The notes under the pieces are model-generated. The model was not told where the DNA came from. It saw nothing but the letters and a program-made list of their open reading frames with translations, and did no database searches. From Limnomonas spitsbergensis (Eukaryota > Chlorophyta > Chlorophyceae > Chlamydomonadales): DNA of 64,000 bases. Both the position numbers and the translations under genes were made by a program. The stretch is taken from positions 5,362,501-5,426,500 of the forward strand of contig JAYJMM010000039.1 of NCBI GenBank assembly GCA_037349105.1, read 5' to 3'. Positions within the stretch are counted from its first letter, which is position 1. Every line of letters starts with the position of its first letter. This document shows, one piece after another, positions 53,231 through 63,966 of the stretch.

Positions 53231-56200
53231 TCCAAATCTCACTTTTTCTTAAGCATGGTCAGACCTAGGGTTTACCAGTTCTGATTGCTCCTGTACCAGG
53301 GTTGAAGCCAGGTTTGACCGAATCTTTGGCCATTTCTTCGGCAGGCTTAGGCCCAGGCTTCACCCGATCTGGCGGTTGCCCTTAGCCTGAATGACATTGA
53401 ATGCGCAAATTGGACTGCAGATAGTTCAGGTCCTGCACGCCACAAGCCTCCAGCTGCTGGTCATATTGGCCTGGCCTGGCCTGGCCACTGGCCTGGCCAC
53501 AAGCCTCCAGCTACTGGCCATATTGGCCTGGCCTGGCCACTGGCCTGGCCACAAGCCTCCAGCTGCTGGCCATGCTCCCCGTTCAAGCAGCCGACTGTGC
53601 TCACCTGGCTGCTCGTTGGGGTCTGACTGCTGTCGATAACGCGCGTCAGGCTGCCGTCCCTCATTTCATACACCTGAACGATCAGATGGAAGGGGAATGG
53701 GCACAAGCCCTTAAGACGGAAAGGATGAATGACTCGGGTTGGGCACTTGGGCTGCCCCCCTTTTAATTCACACACCAGGGCAAACATACAAAAGAGGAAT
53801 GGACACAACCAGAAACAGGGTCTACAAGCCCGTAAGACGAGAGGGATCAATGAATCAGGTCCGGCTGCTCCCTCTCAATTCACACACCAGGGCAAACATA
53901 CAAGAGAGGAATGGACACAACCAGAAACAGGGTCTACAAGCCCTTAAGACGAGAGGGATCAATGAATCAGGTCCGGCTGCTCCCTCTCAATTCACACACC
54001 GGGGCAAACATACAAGAGAGGAATGGACACAATCAGAAACAGGGTCTACAAGCCCTTAAGACGAGAGGGATCAATGAATCAGGTCCGGCTGCTCCCTCTC
54101 AATTCATACAACTGGGCAAACATACCAAAGGGGAAGGGAAACAATCAGAAAGAGCGAGGTTACAGCATAGTAATACACAAACCTGAAGGATTTGGGGGGC
54201 TAAAAGAGTGGAAATGCTCGATCGTAACCCTAAACCCCTATATGGGGTGTAAAGGAGCCAAGCTCATGAAAGACCGTCGGAAAAGTTTTCCTCTTACGTC
54301 TGAGCTTGAAATCCTCTAACTTTCGAACCCACCCACCCTAAGCTCCGCTTTTGCTTCTGATGCTCCTCGTTACCCTGGAGCACCCCTTTGGCCAGCGGCT
54401 ATTGGGCTGTTCACTGCGCTCCAAACCGTCAGTTTGTCCCCTCTGAAGACTTGCGAGTCGTCTCCGGTTCAGTGCTAGCAGATTTAGTTTTGCTCCGAAA
54501 CCGACCCCCCCGACACTGGTTACACTTACTGAGAGCAGGACCCTCTACCTAACTGTGAACTGCTTGTGCAAGCTTGAGGAGTAGGATGACCGCAGTTTAA
54601 AGCGCCGACTTTCCTGATGGACGTTTTCACCCAACTCTTTATAAACGGGCAGTGATGATACTGTAGTCCCAAACTGATTCTATCTCGGAGACTATAGCCA
54701 ATCTGAGCCCCCCAAATCAGGGTCTACAAGCCCTTGAGACGAAAGGGATCAATGGATCAGGCTGAACCTCTCACACTTCATTCACCTTGACGCTCAGGCA
54801 AGGAGGAGGATGGGTGTGATGAAATCTAGGCTTTCTTAACCCTTCACTTAATGTGTGCGTGAATCCTACATGCGGGCATGAACCATGAATGTGTGTGTGA
54901 GCTTTGAATGTGTCTGTAAACCCTGAATGCGTACGTGAACCCTTAACGTGCTCGTGAAACCCTAAATGCGCGTCTGACTGTATGAACCATAAATGCATGT
55001 GTAAACCCTGTCTACGTGTTAGATCCCTTAATGCACGCGAGAACCCTAAATGTAACCCCAAAAATCATCCGCCAAGCAGAGGGAACAATCATGACACGAT
55101 AGCCATACTGCATGGCGCAACAACCAGTGCATGGTGATGGCACAGAGCCCTGGGCATGATAATTATATTCAAAGATACCAGGGGAAGTTGCCAATTTGCC
55201 ATTCAAACCTCAGCCGCACAACCCCATAGCCCCATCAGCCGGTACGCGAAAATCTCCTAGCCAGTCCAACGCCCTGATGGAGAACTCATACCATCTCAAG
55301 ACCTTGGCGTGGCAAGCCTTGCTCAGACTCAAGCCAGCGATGCCACCGTCCTGCTCAAGGCATGGGCCCGTGTCACCATCCTCGGCAAAAAGGCGACAAA
55401 AGAGGGAGGAAAACAACTGCGCCCACCCTCCGCCAGTAGCGATCAAGCTCCCAGCTAGGGGGAAGAAGCTCTTTGGCCCCACATCTGAACCCTTCACCAG
55501 ACAACGAGGCTCACGTCTGAACCCGTCGCCAACAACAAGGAAACGGAGAGAGGAAAAGGGCAGTGACCACCCTCAAAGCCGCCCCAACCTTAACCCCATG
55601 CGAAGGAACAGCAGAAAGCACTTGCACACATGTGCGTGCGTGTGTGGTGGTGTGTGTAGTGCCATGTAAACTGTTGAATAGTGCATGTGTGTGCGTCTCA
55701 ACCTATTGGTATACTTAAGCGCTTGTGAGACCGCCAACCCAATCCCCTTACCACCGATCTGCAGCCTTATAGAGTCCACGGTCAGGTACACATCCTGCTC
55801 CCTGCCGCTTAGTGAAGATATCATTGTTTAAGTTTGCACCCCGTGACCCTCCCCCATCAACCTTCGGCCCCCATAAGTCCACGGTCTCGTACAGAAACTA
55901 CTCCCTGGCACTAAGTGTAGCTATTCCTGTATAATTTGCAACCCCATGACCCTCCCCCATCCACCTTCGGCCCCGATTAGTCCACCGTCTCCAACCAATT
56001 CTGCTCCCCTCCGCTTAATTATGCTGTTTTGTCCAGGGTTTCAACCCCGTGACCCTCCCCTGCCGACCCCCAGCCCCAAAGAGTCCACAGTCAGGTACAG
56101 ATCCTGCTCCCTGCTCTTCAGATAAGCCTTATTGTCTCAGGTTGGACCCCACAACCCTCCCCCACCAACCTCCGGCCCCGATAAGTCCACAGTCTCAAAC

Positions 56201-59200
56201 CGATCCGGCTCCCTGCTGCTTATCTAAGCTACGAATATCTCGGGTTTCAACTCCAGAACCCTCCCCTAACATACCTCCAGCCCCGATAAGTCAGCAGTCT
56301 TGTACGGATCGAGCATTTCGTCGCCACCTCCCGCCTCCTCCCCGTCGAGGCTGTCCTCCCCGCTGGCTACCGCGTACGAAAAGCCCGTAGGCATCGGAAC
56401 AGCCAGGCCCGCTGGCCATGGGAGGATGCTGTTCAGCGGCCCCGACGGTGACACCGAGGCGGTGCTGAGCGGCGTCGACGGAGAGACTACTCCCCGCGTG
56501 TACACCGAGGGAACGGGGTACCGGTCTGAAGCCTGACTGGCCGCTGCCGGGCCCGGTGGGGACTCAGACGCAGACTGCGGCTGGCTGGCCAAGCCGGCGG
56601 GCGCAGAGGCAGAGTCTGCTACGGAAGGCTGCGCGTCTGTTCCCTCCTGCTGTCCAGCTGCGCCTGCACCAGACCCCACCTGGCTCAGTTCAGGGCGCTG
56701 CTGCTGCTGCTGCTGCTGCTGCGGCGGCGGTGGCTGCTGCTCAACCTCTTCTGCGGGCAGAGCTCTGTCTGCGTTCCTCTCTTGCGTGACCTTGAGGCTG
56801 GTCTTGCGTCCCGCTGCTTCCCAGCGGTCCTGCAGCTCGGCAGCCGCGGCCTCCTTGGGCAGCGTCACCAACAGGTTGCCGCCAGACTGCCATTCGGCGC
56901 CCTTCAGACGGTTCACAATGTACTTGTACTCGATCTTAACGCTGCGGGGTGAGTGCGAGGGGGGGAATGTGTGAGGGGGGACATGAGCGAGGCCACGGGC
57001 AGGGAGCAGTTGAGTAGGTCCACAATGCACTTGTACTCGATCTTAACGCTGCAGGGTGAGACCGAGGGGGAGACATGTGTGAGGCCACGGGTAGGGAGCA
57101 CTTGAGGGGGATTGGAGGAAGACTGACCGTTGCGCTTCATAATCATGGTGTGAGGGGGGACTTGTGTGGGGCCATGGGCAGGGAGCAGTTGAGACGGTTC
57201 ACATGAACGTAGACAGTGGTTAGGTTTAAGGGTTGCCCCTCAAGGGTTTAAGGTTGCCCCTCAAGGTTGTAGGGTTGCCCCTCAAGGGTTTAAGGTTGCC
57301 CCTCAAGGGTTTAAGGTTGCCCCTCAAGGGTTTAAGGTTGCCCCTCAAGGGTTTAAGGTTGCCGCTCAAGGGTTTAAGGGTTGCCCCTCTAGGGTTTAAG
57401 GTTGCCCCTCAAGGGTTTAAGGTTGCCCCTCAAGGGTTAAGGTTGCCCCTCAAGGGTTTAAGGTTACCCCTCAAGGGTTTCAGGGTTGCCCCTCAAGGGT
57501 TTAATGGTTGCCCCTCAAGGGTTTCAGGGTTGCCCCTCAAGGGTTTAAGGTTACCCCTCAAGGGTTTAAGGTTGCCCCTCAAGGGTTTAAGGTTGTCCCT
57601 CAAGGATGTAAGGTTGCCCCTCTAGGGTTTAAGGGTTTTCCCTCTAGGGTTTAAGGTTGCCCCTCTAGGGTTTAAGGTTGTCCCTCAAGGGTTTAAGGTT
57701 GCCCCTCTAGGGTTTGAGGGTTGCCCCTCTAGGGATCAAGGTTGCCCCTCTAGGGTTTAAGGTCGGCCCTCAAGGGTGTAAGGTTGCCCCTCTAGGGTTT
57801 AAGGGTTGCCCCTCAAGGGTTTAAGGTTGCCCCTCAAGGATTAAAGGTTGGCCCTCAAGGGTTTAAGGTTGCCCCTCAAGGGTTTAAGGTTACCCCTCAA
57901 GGGTTTAAGGTTGCCCCTCAAGGGTTTAAGGTTGCCCCTCAAGGGTTTAAGGTTGGCCCTCAAGGTTGTAAGGTTTAGGGTTGCCTCTCAAGGGCATGAT
58001 ACATGGAGTTTGAAGGTAGCCTAGCTGAGGAGGGCGGATCCAGGTGCAGGCATCACACTCTTGTTGCATGCATCACACTCTTGTTGCAGGCATCACACTC
58101 TTGTTGCAGGCATCACACTCTTGTTAGGGTGTATCTAGCCCAATTCACCACTCTTTTATGCTGGGGCAGACCTAGCTCCAAGGAACACATTCCCATGTTA
58201 TGGCCAATCAAGTGACCGGTGTCACACTTCTATGATAGTGTGATCACAGCTGCACAAATCACACTTTTGACAGGGCGGATCCAGCTGCATGCATCACACT
58301 ACTTTGTCTGAAGGACGCTGCGTGCGTCACACTTTTGTGCTGGGTGGATCCAGCTGCATGTGTCACACTTTCATGTCGGGGCAGATATAGTTGCATGCGT
58401 CATACCTCTAGACATGGACAGATTTATCATCAGTTTGCACAGTGCCACTATTCCCTGCTGGATCAACGTCAGAAGTGTGCACCGTCTGCTGTGCACCTAC
58501 TCGGTCGGCAGCTCAACCTCCACTTGCCACAATCAAATCAGTGAGATGCCCATGACTGTGCAGCACCTGGCCCGTAAACCCGGCATAGCTCCAGCTGTCT
58601 GGATAAATAATTAGCCCATTTAGCTGGTAAAAACGAATGAAAAAACTAGCTCCAGCTGCCTGAATGGCGGATCCATGCCATCAGTCTGCACCTACTCGGT
58701 GGGAAGCTCCAGCTCCACTTGCCACATGTGTCCCTCGGTCCAGCGCATGGACAGGGCCTTCTTTGCGCTCCACGAGCCGAGCTTGTCATGGCTGCCGATC
58801 ACAGACAGGGATTCACCATGCTGGACTTGCAGGGGCACTTTCAATAGTACACGAGTAGAGGAGGCAGCAGGGATCTGTCCTGGCGAGGATGCAGCGGGTG
58901 TGGGACCAGCAGCAGCAGCCAAGGCGGTGCCCGTAGGGCCGTCCCCGCTAGACGGAGAGGCTGTCCCTGCTATCTGCCGATGCTCTACGGTGTCTGCGTT
59001 CCTCTCTTGCGTGACCTTGAGGCTGGTCTTGCGTCCCGCTGCTTCCCAGCGGTCCTGCAGCTCGGCGGCCGCGGCCTCCTTGGGCAGCGTCACCAACAGG
59101 TTGCTGCCCGCCTGCCATTCGGCACCCTTGAGACGGTTCACAATGTATTTGTACTCGATCTTAACACTGTAGGGCAATGGAGATGGTGTGGGGGGGCCAT

Positions 59201-60177
59201 TGTGTGGGGCCACGGGTAGTGAGCACTGGATGGACACACTGGAGGGGGATTGGGGGAAGACTGGCAGGGGCATTTGATGGACACACTACTACACCAAGGC
59301 GGGTAGGGAGCACGAACAGAGGAGGCATACAGGAGGGGGCTGGTTGGGGCAGGACAAGACGTGCCCTCCGGCTGCTCCGGTTTTGAATTCTTTTGGAGCA
59401 CAGCGCCCTCATCAGAGTAGGCGGATTGTAGGCGGGGTGGTGTGCACCTCATAAGGGGGAATGAGGCATAGGGCGTACGCAAAGAGGCTTTATTGACCAT
59501 GCCTTTGTTTACATGACACTTCAAACGATGATAGATGCAGCTGCTAGTCATCCTTTGACTTGGGTGTGGGCGTGGCCATGCAAATCAGAACCAGGAGCTC
59601 TGCTGCACACTGTTGACAGAGCGGCAAAGCCAGTAGACATCTGGCGCCAGAGGTCTACTGGCTTTGCCGCTCTGTCAACACATACACCAAATCTGCGAGC
59701 AGCACAGAAAGTCCTTTCGCCCGAAGTGCAAGAGCTGTGAGTCCATACCAGGAGTGCGCACATTCTTGGTGGGCAGGTCCATTTGTCACACTCGAATCAG
59801 TGCCATAATTATGCAGCACCTGGCCCTTAAGCCCGGCAGAGCTCTAGCTGTCAGGATCATGGATCCATGCCAGCAGTCTGCACCTACTCGGTGGGAAGCT
59901 CCAGCTCCACTTGCCACACGTGTCCCTCCGTCCAGCGCATGGACAGGGCCTTCTTTGCGCTCCATGAGCCGAGTTTGTCGTGGCTGCCGATCACAGACAG
60001 GCATTCACCATGCTGGACTTGCAGGGGGAGTTTCAGCAGGACACGGGTAGAGGGGACTGAAGCCTGGCATGTGGGTGCAGCGACAGGCCTTGTAGGCCTG
60101 CAGCTCCGAATGCCGCGGGTTGAATTTGCTGAGGAGGTGCAGCCTGCCGATGAGTGCCGGTAAATCGATCGATTCAT
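52859..60177 (-). CDS. Plastid-targeted protein with two CBM20 domains and a SAP-like motif
   Basis: Minus-strand exons 60177-59888, 59166-58696, 56941-56275, 53673-53605, 52993-52859 (stop TGA); phases agree at all joins. The start MNRSIYRHSSAGCTSSANST is rich in Ser/Arg/Thr without acidic residues, like a chloroplast transit peptide. CBM20 number 1 is split by an intron: VLLKLPLQVQHGECLSVIGS ... GSWSAKKALSMRWTEGHVWQ | VKIEYKYIVNRLKGAEWQAG. CBM20 number 2 repeats this with the intron at the same place and phase. The conserved aromatic positions (LGSW, HVWQ, EYKY, EWQ) fit starch binding. Next come a Gln/Pro-rich linker (polyQ of 8) and an acidic end (LDGEEAGGGDEMLDPYKTAD). The last exon gives GKLATAEIRRLLKQRGQPAT then GSRVQLVQRL, a SAP-type helix-turn-helix usually binding DNA or RNA. 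An exon between 56275 and 53673 could be missing. Starch-granule association is inference. Confidence 0.78.
53460..53580. repeat. CTGGCCTGGCC minisatellite
   Basis: Imperfect repeats of CTGGCCTGGCCACTGGCCTG and CACAAGCCTCCAGCTGCTGG, just downstream (gene sense) of the donor of exon 53673-53605. Confidence 0.85.
53690..54170 (-). repeat. 112-bp repeats derived from an acceptor and exon start
   Basis: Four units (plus the real site). On the minus strand the real acceptor region is GCCCATTCCCCTTCCATCTG ... TTCAG|GTGTATGAAATGAGGGA. The units read GTCCATTCCTCTCTTGTATG ... CCTGG|TGTGTGAATTGAGAGGGA. The three central units are almost identical (recent). A fifth, diverged unit lies at 54718-54800. 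Confidence 0.85.
54180..55700. other. Intron interior, no exon supported
   Basis: Intron of the CBM20-SAP gene as drawn. Holds a T/C- and telomere-like zone at 54840-55050 with AACCCTGAATGCGTACGTGA-type repeats (period about 30). A minus-strand open frame at 55497-55210 (RLFAEDGDTGPCLEQDGGIA) is protein-like and could be a further exon, but I cannot place its splice sites. Confidence 0.35.
55745..56274 (-). repeat. Tandem copies of CBM20 exon 3 end with donor
   Basis: On the minus strand the real exon ends GACTTATCGGGGCTGGAG|GTATGTTAG (56275). Four or five 95-120 bp units follow, each with a GGA(C/T)TTATCGGGGCCGGAG|GTTGG-type segment, preceded by GATC and a GAGACTGTG. They lie at about 56165-56215, 56060-56110, 55960-56000, 55860-55900 and 55745-55800, progressively diverged. 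Confidence 0.85.
57019..57060 (-). pseudogene. Decayed copy of a CBM20 exon start with acceptor
   Basis: Minus strand reads CTGCAG|CGTTAAGATCGAGTAC plus AAGTGCATTGTGGACC, a copy of the real start CCGCAG|CGTTAAGATCGAGTAC at 56941, about 105 bp upstream, with the following codons changed. Confidence 0.88.
57221..57990. repeat. 20-21-bp minisatellite (AAGGTTGCCCCTCAAGGGTTT)
   Basis: About 37 copies in the intron between CBM20 exons 58696 and 56941. The AGGGTTTAAGG part resembles the telomere heptamer TTTAGGG. Variation is concentrated at CTCAAGGG/CTCTAGGG. Confidence 0.95.
58040..58390. repeat. GCATCACACTCTTGTTGCA repeats
   Basis: Four near-perfect copies of CATCACACTCTTGTTGCAGG at 58044-58125, then diverged copies (GGATCCAGCTGCATGCATCA, CACACTTTT) to 58390. 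Same intron as the 21-bp array. Confidence 0.85.
59611..59680. repeat. 70-bp near-perfect palindrome
   Basis: Two 35-base arms with no spacer and one mismatch (base 59639 against its partner): TGTTGACAGAGCGGCAAAGC then CAGTAGACATCTGGC, followed by the complementary arm. The centre is GGCGCC. It lies in the CBM20-SAP intron 59167-59887. RNA from either strand would fold into a long hairpin. Confidence 0.97.
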
Positions 60178-61436
60178 TTTTTGCTTGTAGGATGAACGGG
60201 GGAGGAGTCAATGTCGGAATGCGACGTTGGTGGGATTTTGAATAAATTAATGAGACTCTCTGTGAAGCAATAGATAGTATCAACCTACAGATGTCCGACA
60301 CAAGCCTGTGCACATCCCAGAGCACAACTTGTAGATTTGTTTGTCAGATTCTCTCGAAATACGGCCAACCTGGGTAGCTATCGAGGCAGTTGATGCCAAT
60401 GCGACCCGGCAAGATCGAAACGCTTGCAGAAGCTCTCTCCGACTCAGGACAATATTGAGTTCAATGGTAGTTAAACGCGCACTAAAACCATTGAGGGGGG
60501 TGCATGGTCAATAACCCGGTACAAAAACTCATGAAACTACCGTGAAACTACCTCAATTCTGGGTAGGCGCTCCTTTTCTTTCTTGTTGGCCCGGGCAATT
60601 GCCAGGGCCTCATCTGAAGGGGATTTGACCGTTTGAGGCAGGATTCGAGGGTTTGGAACGTGTACCTATGGCCTCGACATTGGAGTCCTCTATGGCAACC
60701 AAGATGACGACCAGTCCTCTGCCATCTGCCCCTTCCTCTGGCCCCTTCACATCCAAGCAACTCCGCAACGCCATGCATTGATATATACAGATCAAGACCA
60801 TGGTGTGCAGGCCAGGGGGTGGAAGTCGCAACTTCACAGCTTGATTATTCACTAGGCATGAGGTGCTTCCAGCTGAAAGTAGTGATCCACTTGGTAGATC
60901 TCAACCATGTTTGGGGAAGCAGCAGGCTCATGTGCTTGTGGCTAGGCAGCAAGCTTTTGTGCGAGGGGGCGTACCAATGAATAACCGCTGCCCCCATTCC
61001 ATATATTTGCAGGACCTCTTCTGCGCTAAGAGGGCGCACATGACACAACCTGCAAATCTGCGATCCTGTCCATGCATCAAACGGAATTAACCATTGGCCA
61101 AGCACGATCAGCATGAGCCTGTTTGACCCGATTCACTAGATCTGGCCTCCCAGCTTACAACTTGAGCTATCATGCTCTGGTATTTCATCTCATTGTCCCA
61201 GTTTCCTCATTGCCCAAATAAATATGATTGCAGCACCTGCCCCATGCATCCATTTTGATGCTGCGATGGCTTGCTTGAAAAATAAATCCGCAAACATGTT
61301 CAGGCAGGTGTGAGACAGGATTACAAAATCATGGCGCATGTGCTGACCTGGTGGTTTCATTGTAGAACACCTGCTCAGCATTCAGCAGGGCCCAGCGGGT
61401 ATGCATCATTCCAAAACTGCAGCCAGCTTCTGCATA

Positions 61437-61565
61437 TAATAAATTATTATCACCAAATACCAAGTAATTATTAATACTAAATTACCAAATTATTACCAAA
61501 TACCAAGTTATTAAATTACCAAATTATTAATACCAAATACCAAATTACCAAATAACTTATTATTA
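61437..61565. repeat. A/T-rich ATTACCAAATACCAA repeat
   Basis: Irregular tandem units of TACCAAAT, ACCAAGTTATTA and AATTACCAAATTATT. Confidence 0.85.
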
Positions 61566-61799
61566 CCAGTACTGTATCCATTATTTTAAGCATGCGAAGA
61601 CATTTTCTTTGTGGTAAGAGTGCTGCTTGTAGTAGAAAACAATTCCAGTGGGGTGTGGGGAGCGTGGGGAGTCTAATGCAAATGATGAAATGACGGTAAC
61701 TTACCTCTTGAGTGCCGATTATGCCATTATCGGCATCGCTTTTTATTCAGGGCACCCCCTGGGGGCACCTCTTTCTCTTTCTCTTCCGCCCCTCCCCCG

Positions 61800-61925
61800 T
61801 GCGCCCCCCGGTCCTGTCTCGTCTCCCCTTATATTTATTTCCAACTGGACAGTCGGACCGTCGGACGCCCGCGCAGCCGAGCCTTTTCAAGCAGGGCCCA
61901 GAGGTGTAATATCATTCAACCTGGG
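61800..61925 (+). mobile_element. Dispersed repeat family B copy
   Basis: T/C-rich leader (TCGTCTCCCCTTATATTTAT), then GACGCCCGCGCAGCCGAGCC, TTTTCAAGCAGGGCCCAGAG and GTGTAATATCATT. It has the same order as 28950-29130 and 51560-51670, so the leader is part of the element. Confidence 0.7.
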
Positions 61926-62084
61926 GGGATCTAGAAGGAAACGGCATGAGCTCCTCATGGCAAATTTCACAGCTAGGTAAACAGCTGCTGCCACACATGC
62001 AAAATCATGGGGCTCAATGCACATACGCAACGCTTTGGACGGTGTTCATTTTGGTACGCACTTAAACTCTACCAGTATGCAAAG

Positions 62085-62220
62085 GCCGACCTTTGACGGC
62101 CGGCGGGGACCAAACTTTGAACAGCCTATGGCCGGAGACCCAAGCAGCTGGGCTTGCCACACCTTGCCCCACTGAAGGCGAATTGTTGCTGAATCTCCCT
62201 GAAATTAGAAGCGAAACTAA
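62085..62220. mobile_element. Dispersed repeat family A copy
   Basis: Contains GACCAAACTTTGAACAGCCT, ATGGCCGGAGACCCAAGCAG and GTTGCTGAATCTCCCTGAAA, matching the order in 14990-15115. Confidence 0.6.
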
Positions 62221-63428
62221 TCTTTTAGAGGAAACCAAATCACCCCAAGTCTGCATGTAGGGCAGAGCATATATATAGGTGAGATAGCATGTCAAGGACG
62301 GGTTGTGGCACGGTATACAGGTAATCAAGAGCACCTCGGCAATTCTGAAGCGACAAACCGGCCTGCAGTTGACAGAGCTCGGGACAGCAACAAAGTTTGC
62401 TAGCGCCTCAAGGATTTCCTCAAGGCGTAGTCCCCGTAGGCTGCTCCAAATATGTCCAGTAAGCAATTATCTTGCGTCCCAAGCCCATGGTTGTGTCCCT
62501 GCCCCTGTTATCTTGCGCTAAACAGCCATGGCTTTAAAATCAAAACAGGAAAGAGAATCAGCTATATAAAGTGAGATCACATATTGCCTAGTCATTGGTT
62601 CACAATTTAGACCTGATGCGCAGGAGTAATCAAGTAATCCTCATCTTTATGGTAAGTGATAGAAGGCACGCAGAATACCACGCAGGTGACAGAAGTTTAA
62701 TACTACAGACAAGGGATAGCCTGAAGATGATAGAGGGCAGATGCGAGCAGGTTGCAAGGCTGTGAGAAAACAAATGGAAAATAAATGTTATACAATCTGC
62801 AGGAAAGCTTGCCTGAGAAACAAGCGATAAAGGCCGGGAATCCGTGATAGATCACTAAAACTGTAAAGCATGCAACTGGTAGCTTGGTATAAAAAACTAA
62901 TAGAGTGTCTAAGACTGTGAAGGCGACTGTCCAGTAGAATACAAAGACAACCACACAAACCACACAAACCATGCAGTCACCTGTCATTCACCAGATTGAT
63001 GTCTTCATTAAATTGTCCTACGAATTGCACAAAGGGCAACTGACGAAGTTGGAGTGCCGAGCCCCCTCGTGCACAAATAGGCCATGACTCCCAAAAGTGT
63101 AGCGAATTCTGCAAGAACGATTGTACACAATAATTATGCTTAATAGGTACTTACATGTTAAAGCAAGGTAGACAGCTACGTTATTTTACATTAAAAGCGG
63201 GTTCATGGTGGACTGGTGGAGCCACGTGTGCAGACTGGGTGCACTAATAGAGTCAAGGGTGTAGAATTGCAGTCTTCACTGCAGACTGCAAACAGAGCCG
63301 ATAACGAGCACTTAATCAAGAATGCGTAGTGTGTGGACGGACCAGATCAAGAGCACGTTCATAATCAGGAGTGTGCACTGTGTGGAGTAATGGAGGACAT
63401 GCTATGTGCGCGCTTTGCACAACGATCT

Positions 63429-63966
63429 TCACTTGGGGGCTGAGCGGTCCTTGAGGGCCTTTTGAGACTTCCTGAATGTTCCCATCACGCCAGCGACAAT
63501 ATTTGAGGCCGCCTCTGCCGCCATACTTGGATATCCAGACTCGGATATCCTTCTGGCAGCCTTGCTCATGGCCTCCTTGGCTTGAGCCATGACAGCCGAG
63601 TGTGTCGCTGCTACTGGCGCGGCGACCTTGGCTGCGACAGGAACAACTGCAGTCTCCACAGCCACATGCCCCTCTACTGCACCCTCTAAATCCACAAGGT
63701 CTGCCTGAGGTACAGATCCGAGCTCCTCTGCCACGATGTCGCTGATGGTCATTTCAGGCAATACCTGAATCTCAGCAGAAAGATCAGTGGCAGCTTCTGC
63801 ACAGCCTCCAGCCAGGGCCTGTGTCACGTTGACACTGACCTCTGTTCCCTGCCAGCTGATCTCCGCCGTCTGGGCTCCTGAGGGTATCAACACGACTGTG
63901 TTGCCACCCTGCTGCCACTCTGATCTCTCGCCCTTCACAATGACGTACTTGCACTCGAGGTTGGTA
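63429..63966 (-). CDS. CBM20-domain protein, C-terminal exon (continues off window)
   Basis: Minus-strand exon after the acceptor CTGGCCCTCAG at 63967, 179 codons and TGA. It starts with the second half of a CBM20 domain (TNLECKYVIVKGERSEWQQG then GNTVVLIPSG), with the intron at the same position and phase 2 as in the neighbouring two-CBM20 gene, so the genes are paralogous. The rest is Ala/Val/Glu-rich (VAVETAVVPVAAKVAAPVAA) and ends in a basic, helical tail (SNIVAGVMGTFRKSQKALKD). A small starch-associated protein is plausible. The first half of the domain lies beyond the right edge. Confidence 0.82.

Larger units (their letters stand above)
60178..63428. other. Intergenic interval between tandem CBM20 genes
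   Basis: No gene seen. 5' flank of the CBM20-SAP gene (start at 60177) and 3' flank of the next CBM20 gene. Contains an A/T-rich tandem zone at 61437-61565 (ATTACCAAATACCAA type), a family B copy at 61800-61920 and family A at 62085-62220. A minus-strand open frame around 60845-61114 is not convincing. Confidence 0.5.
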
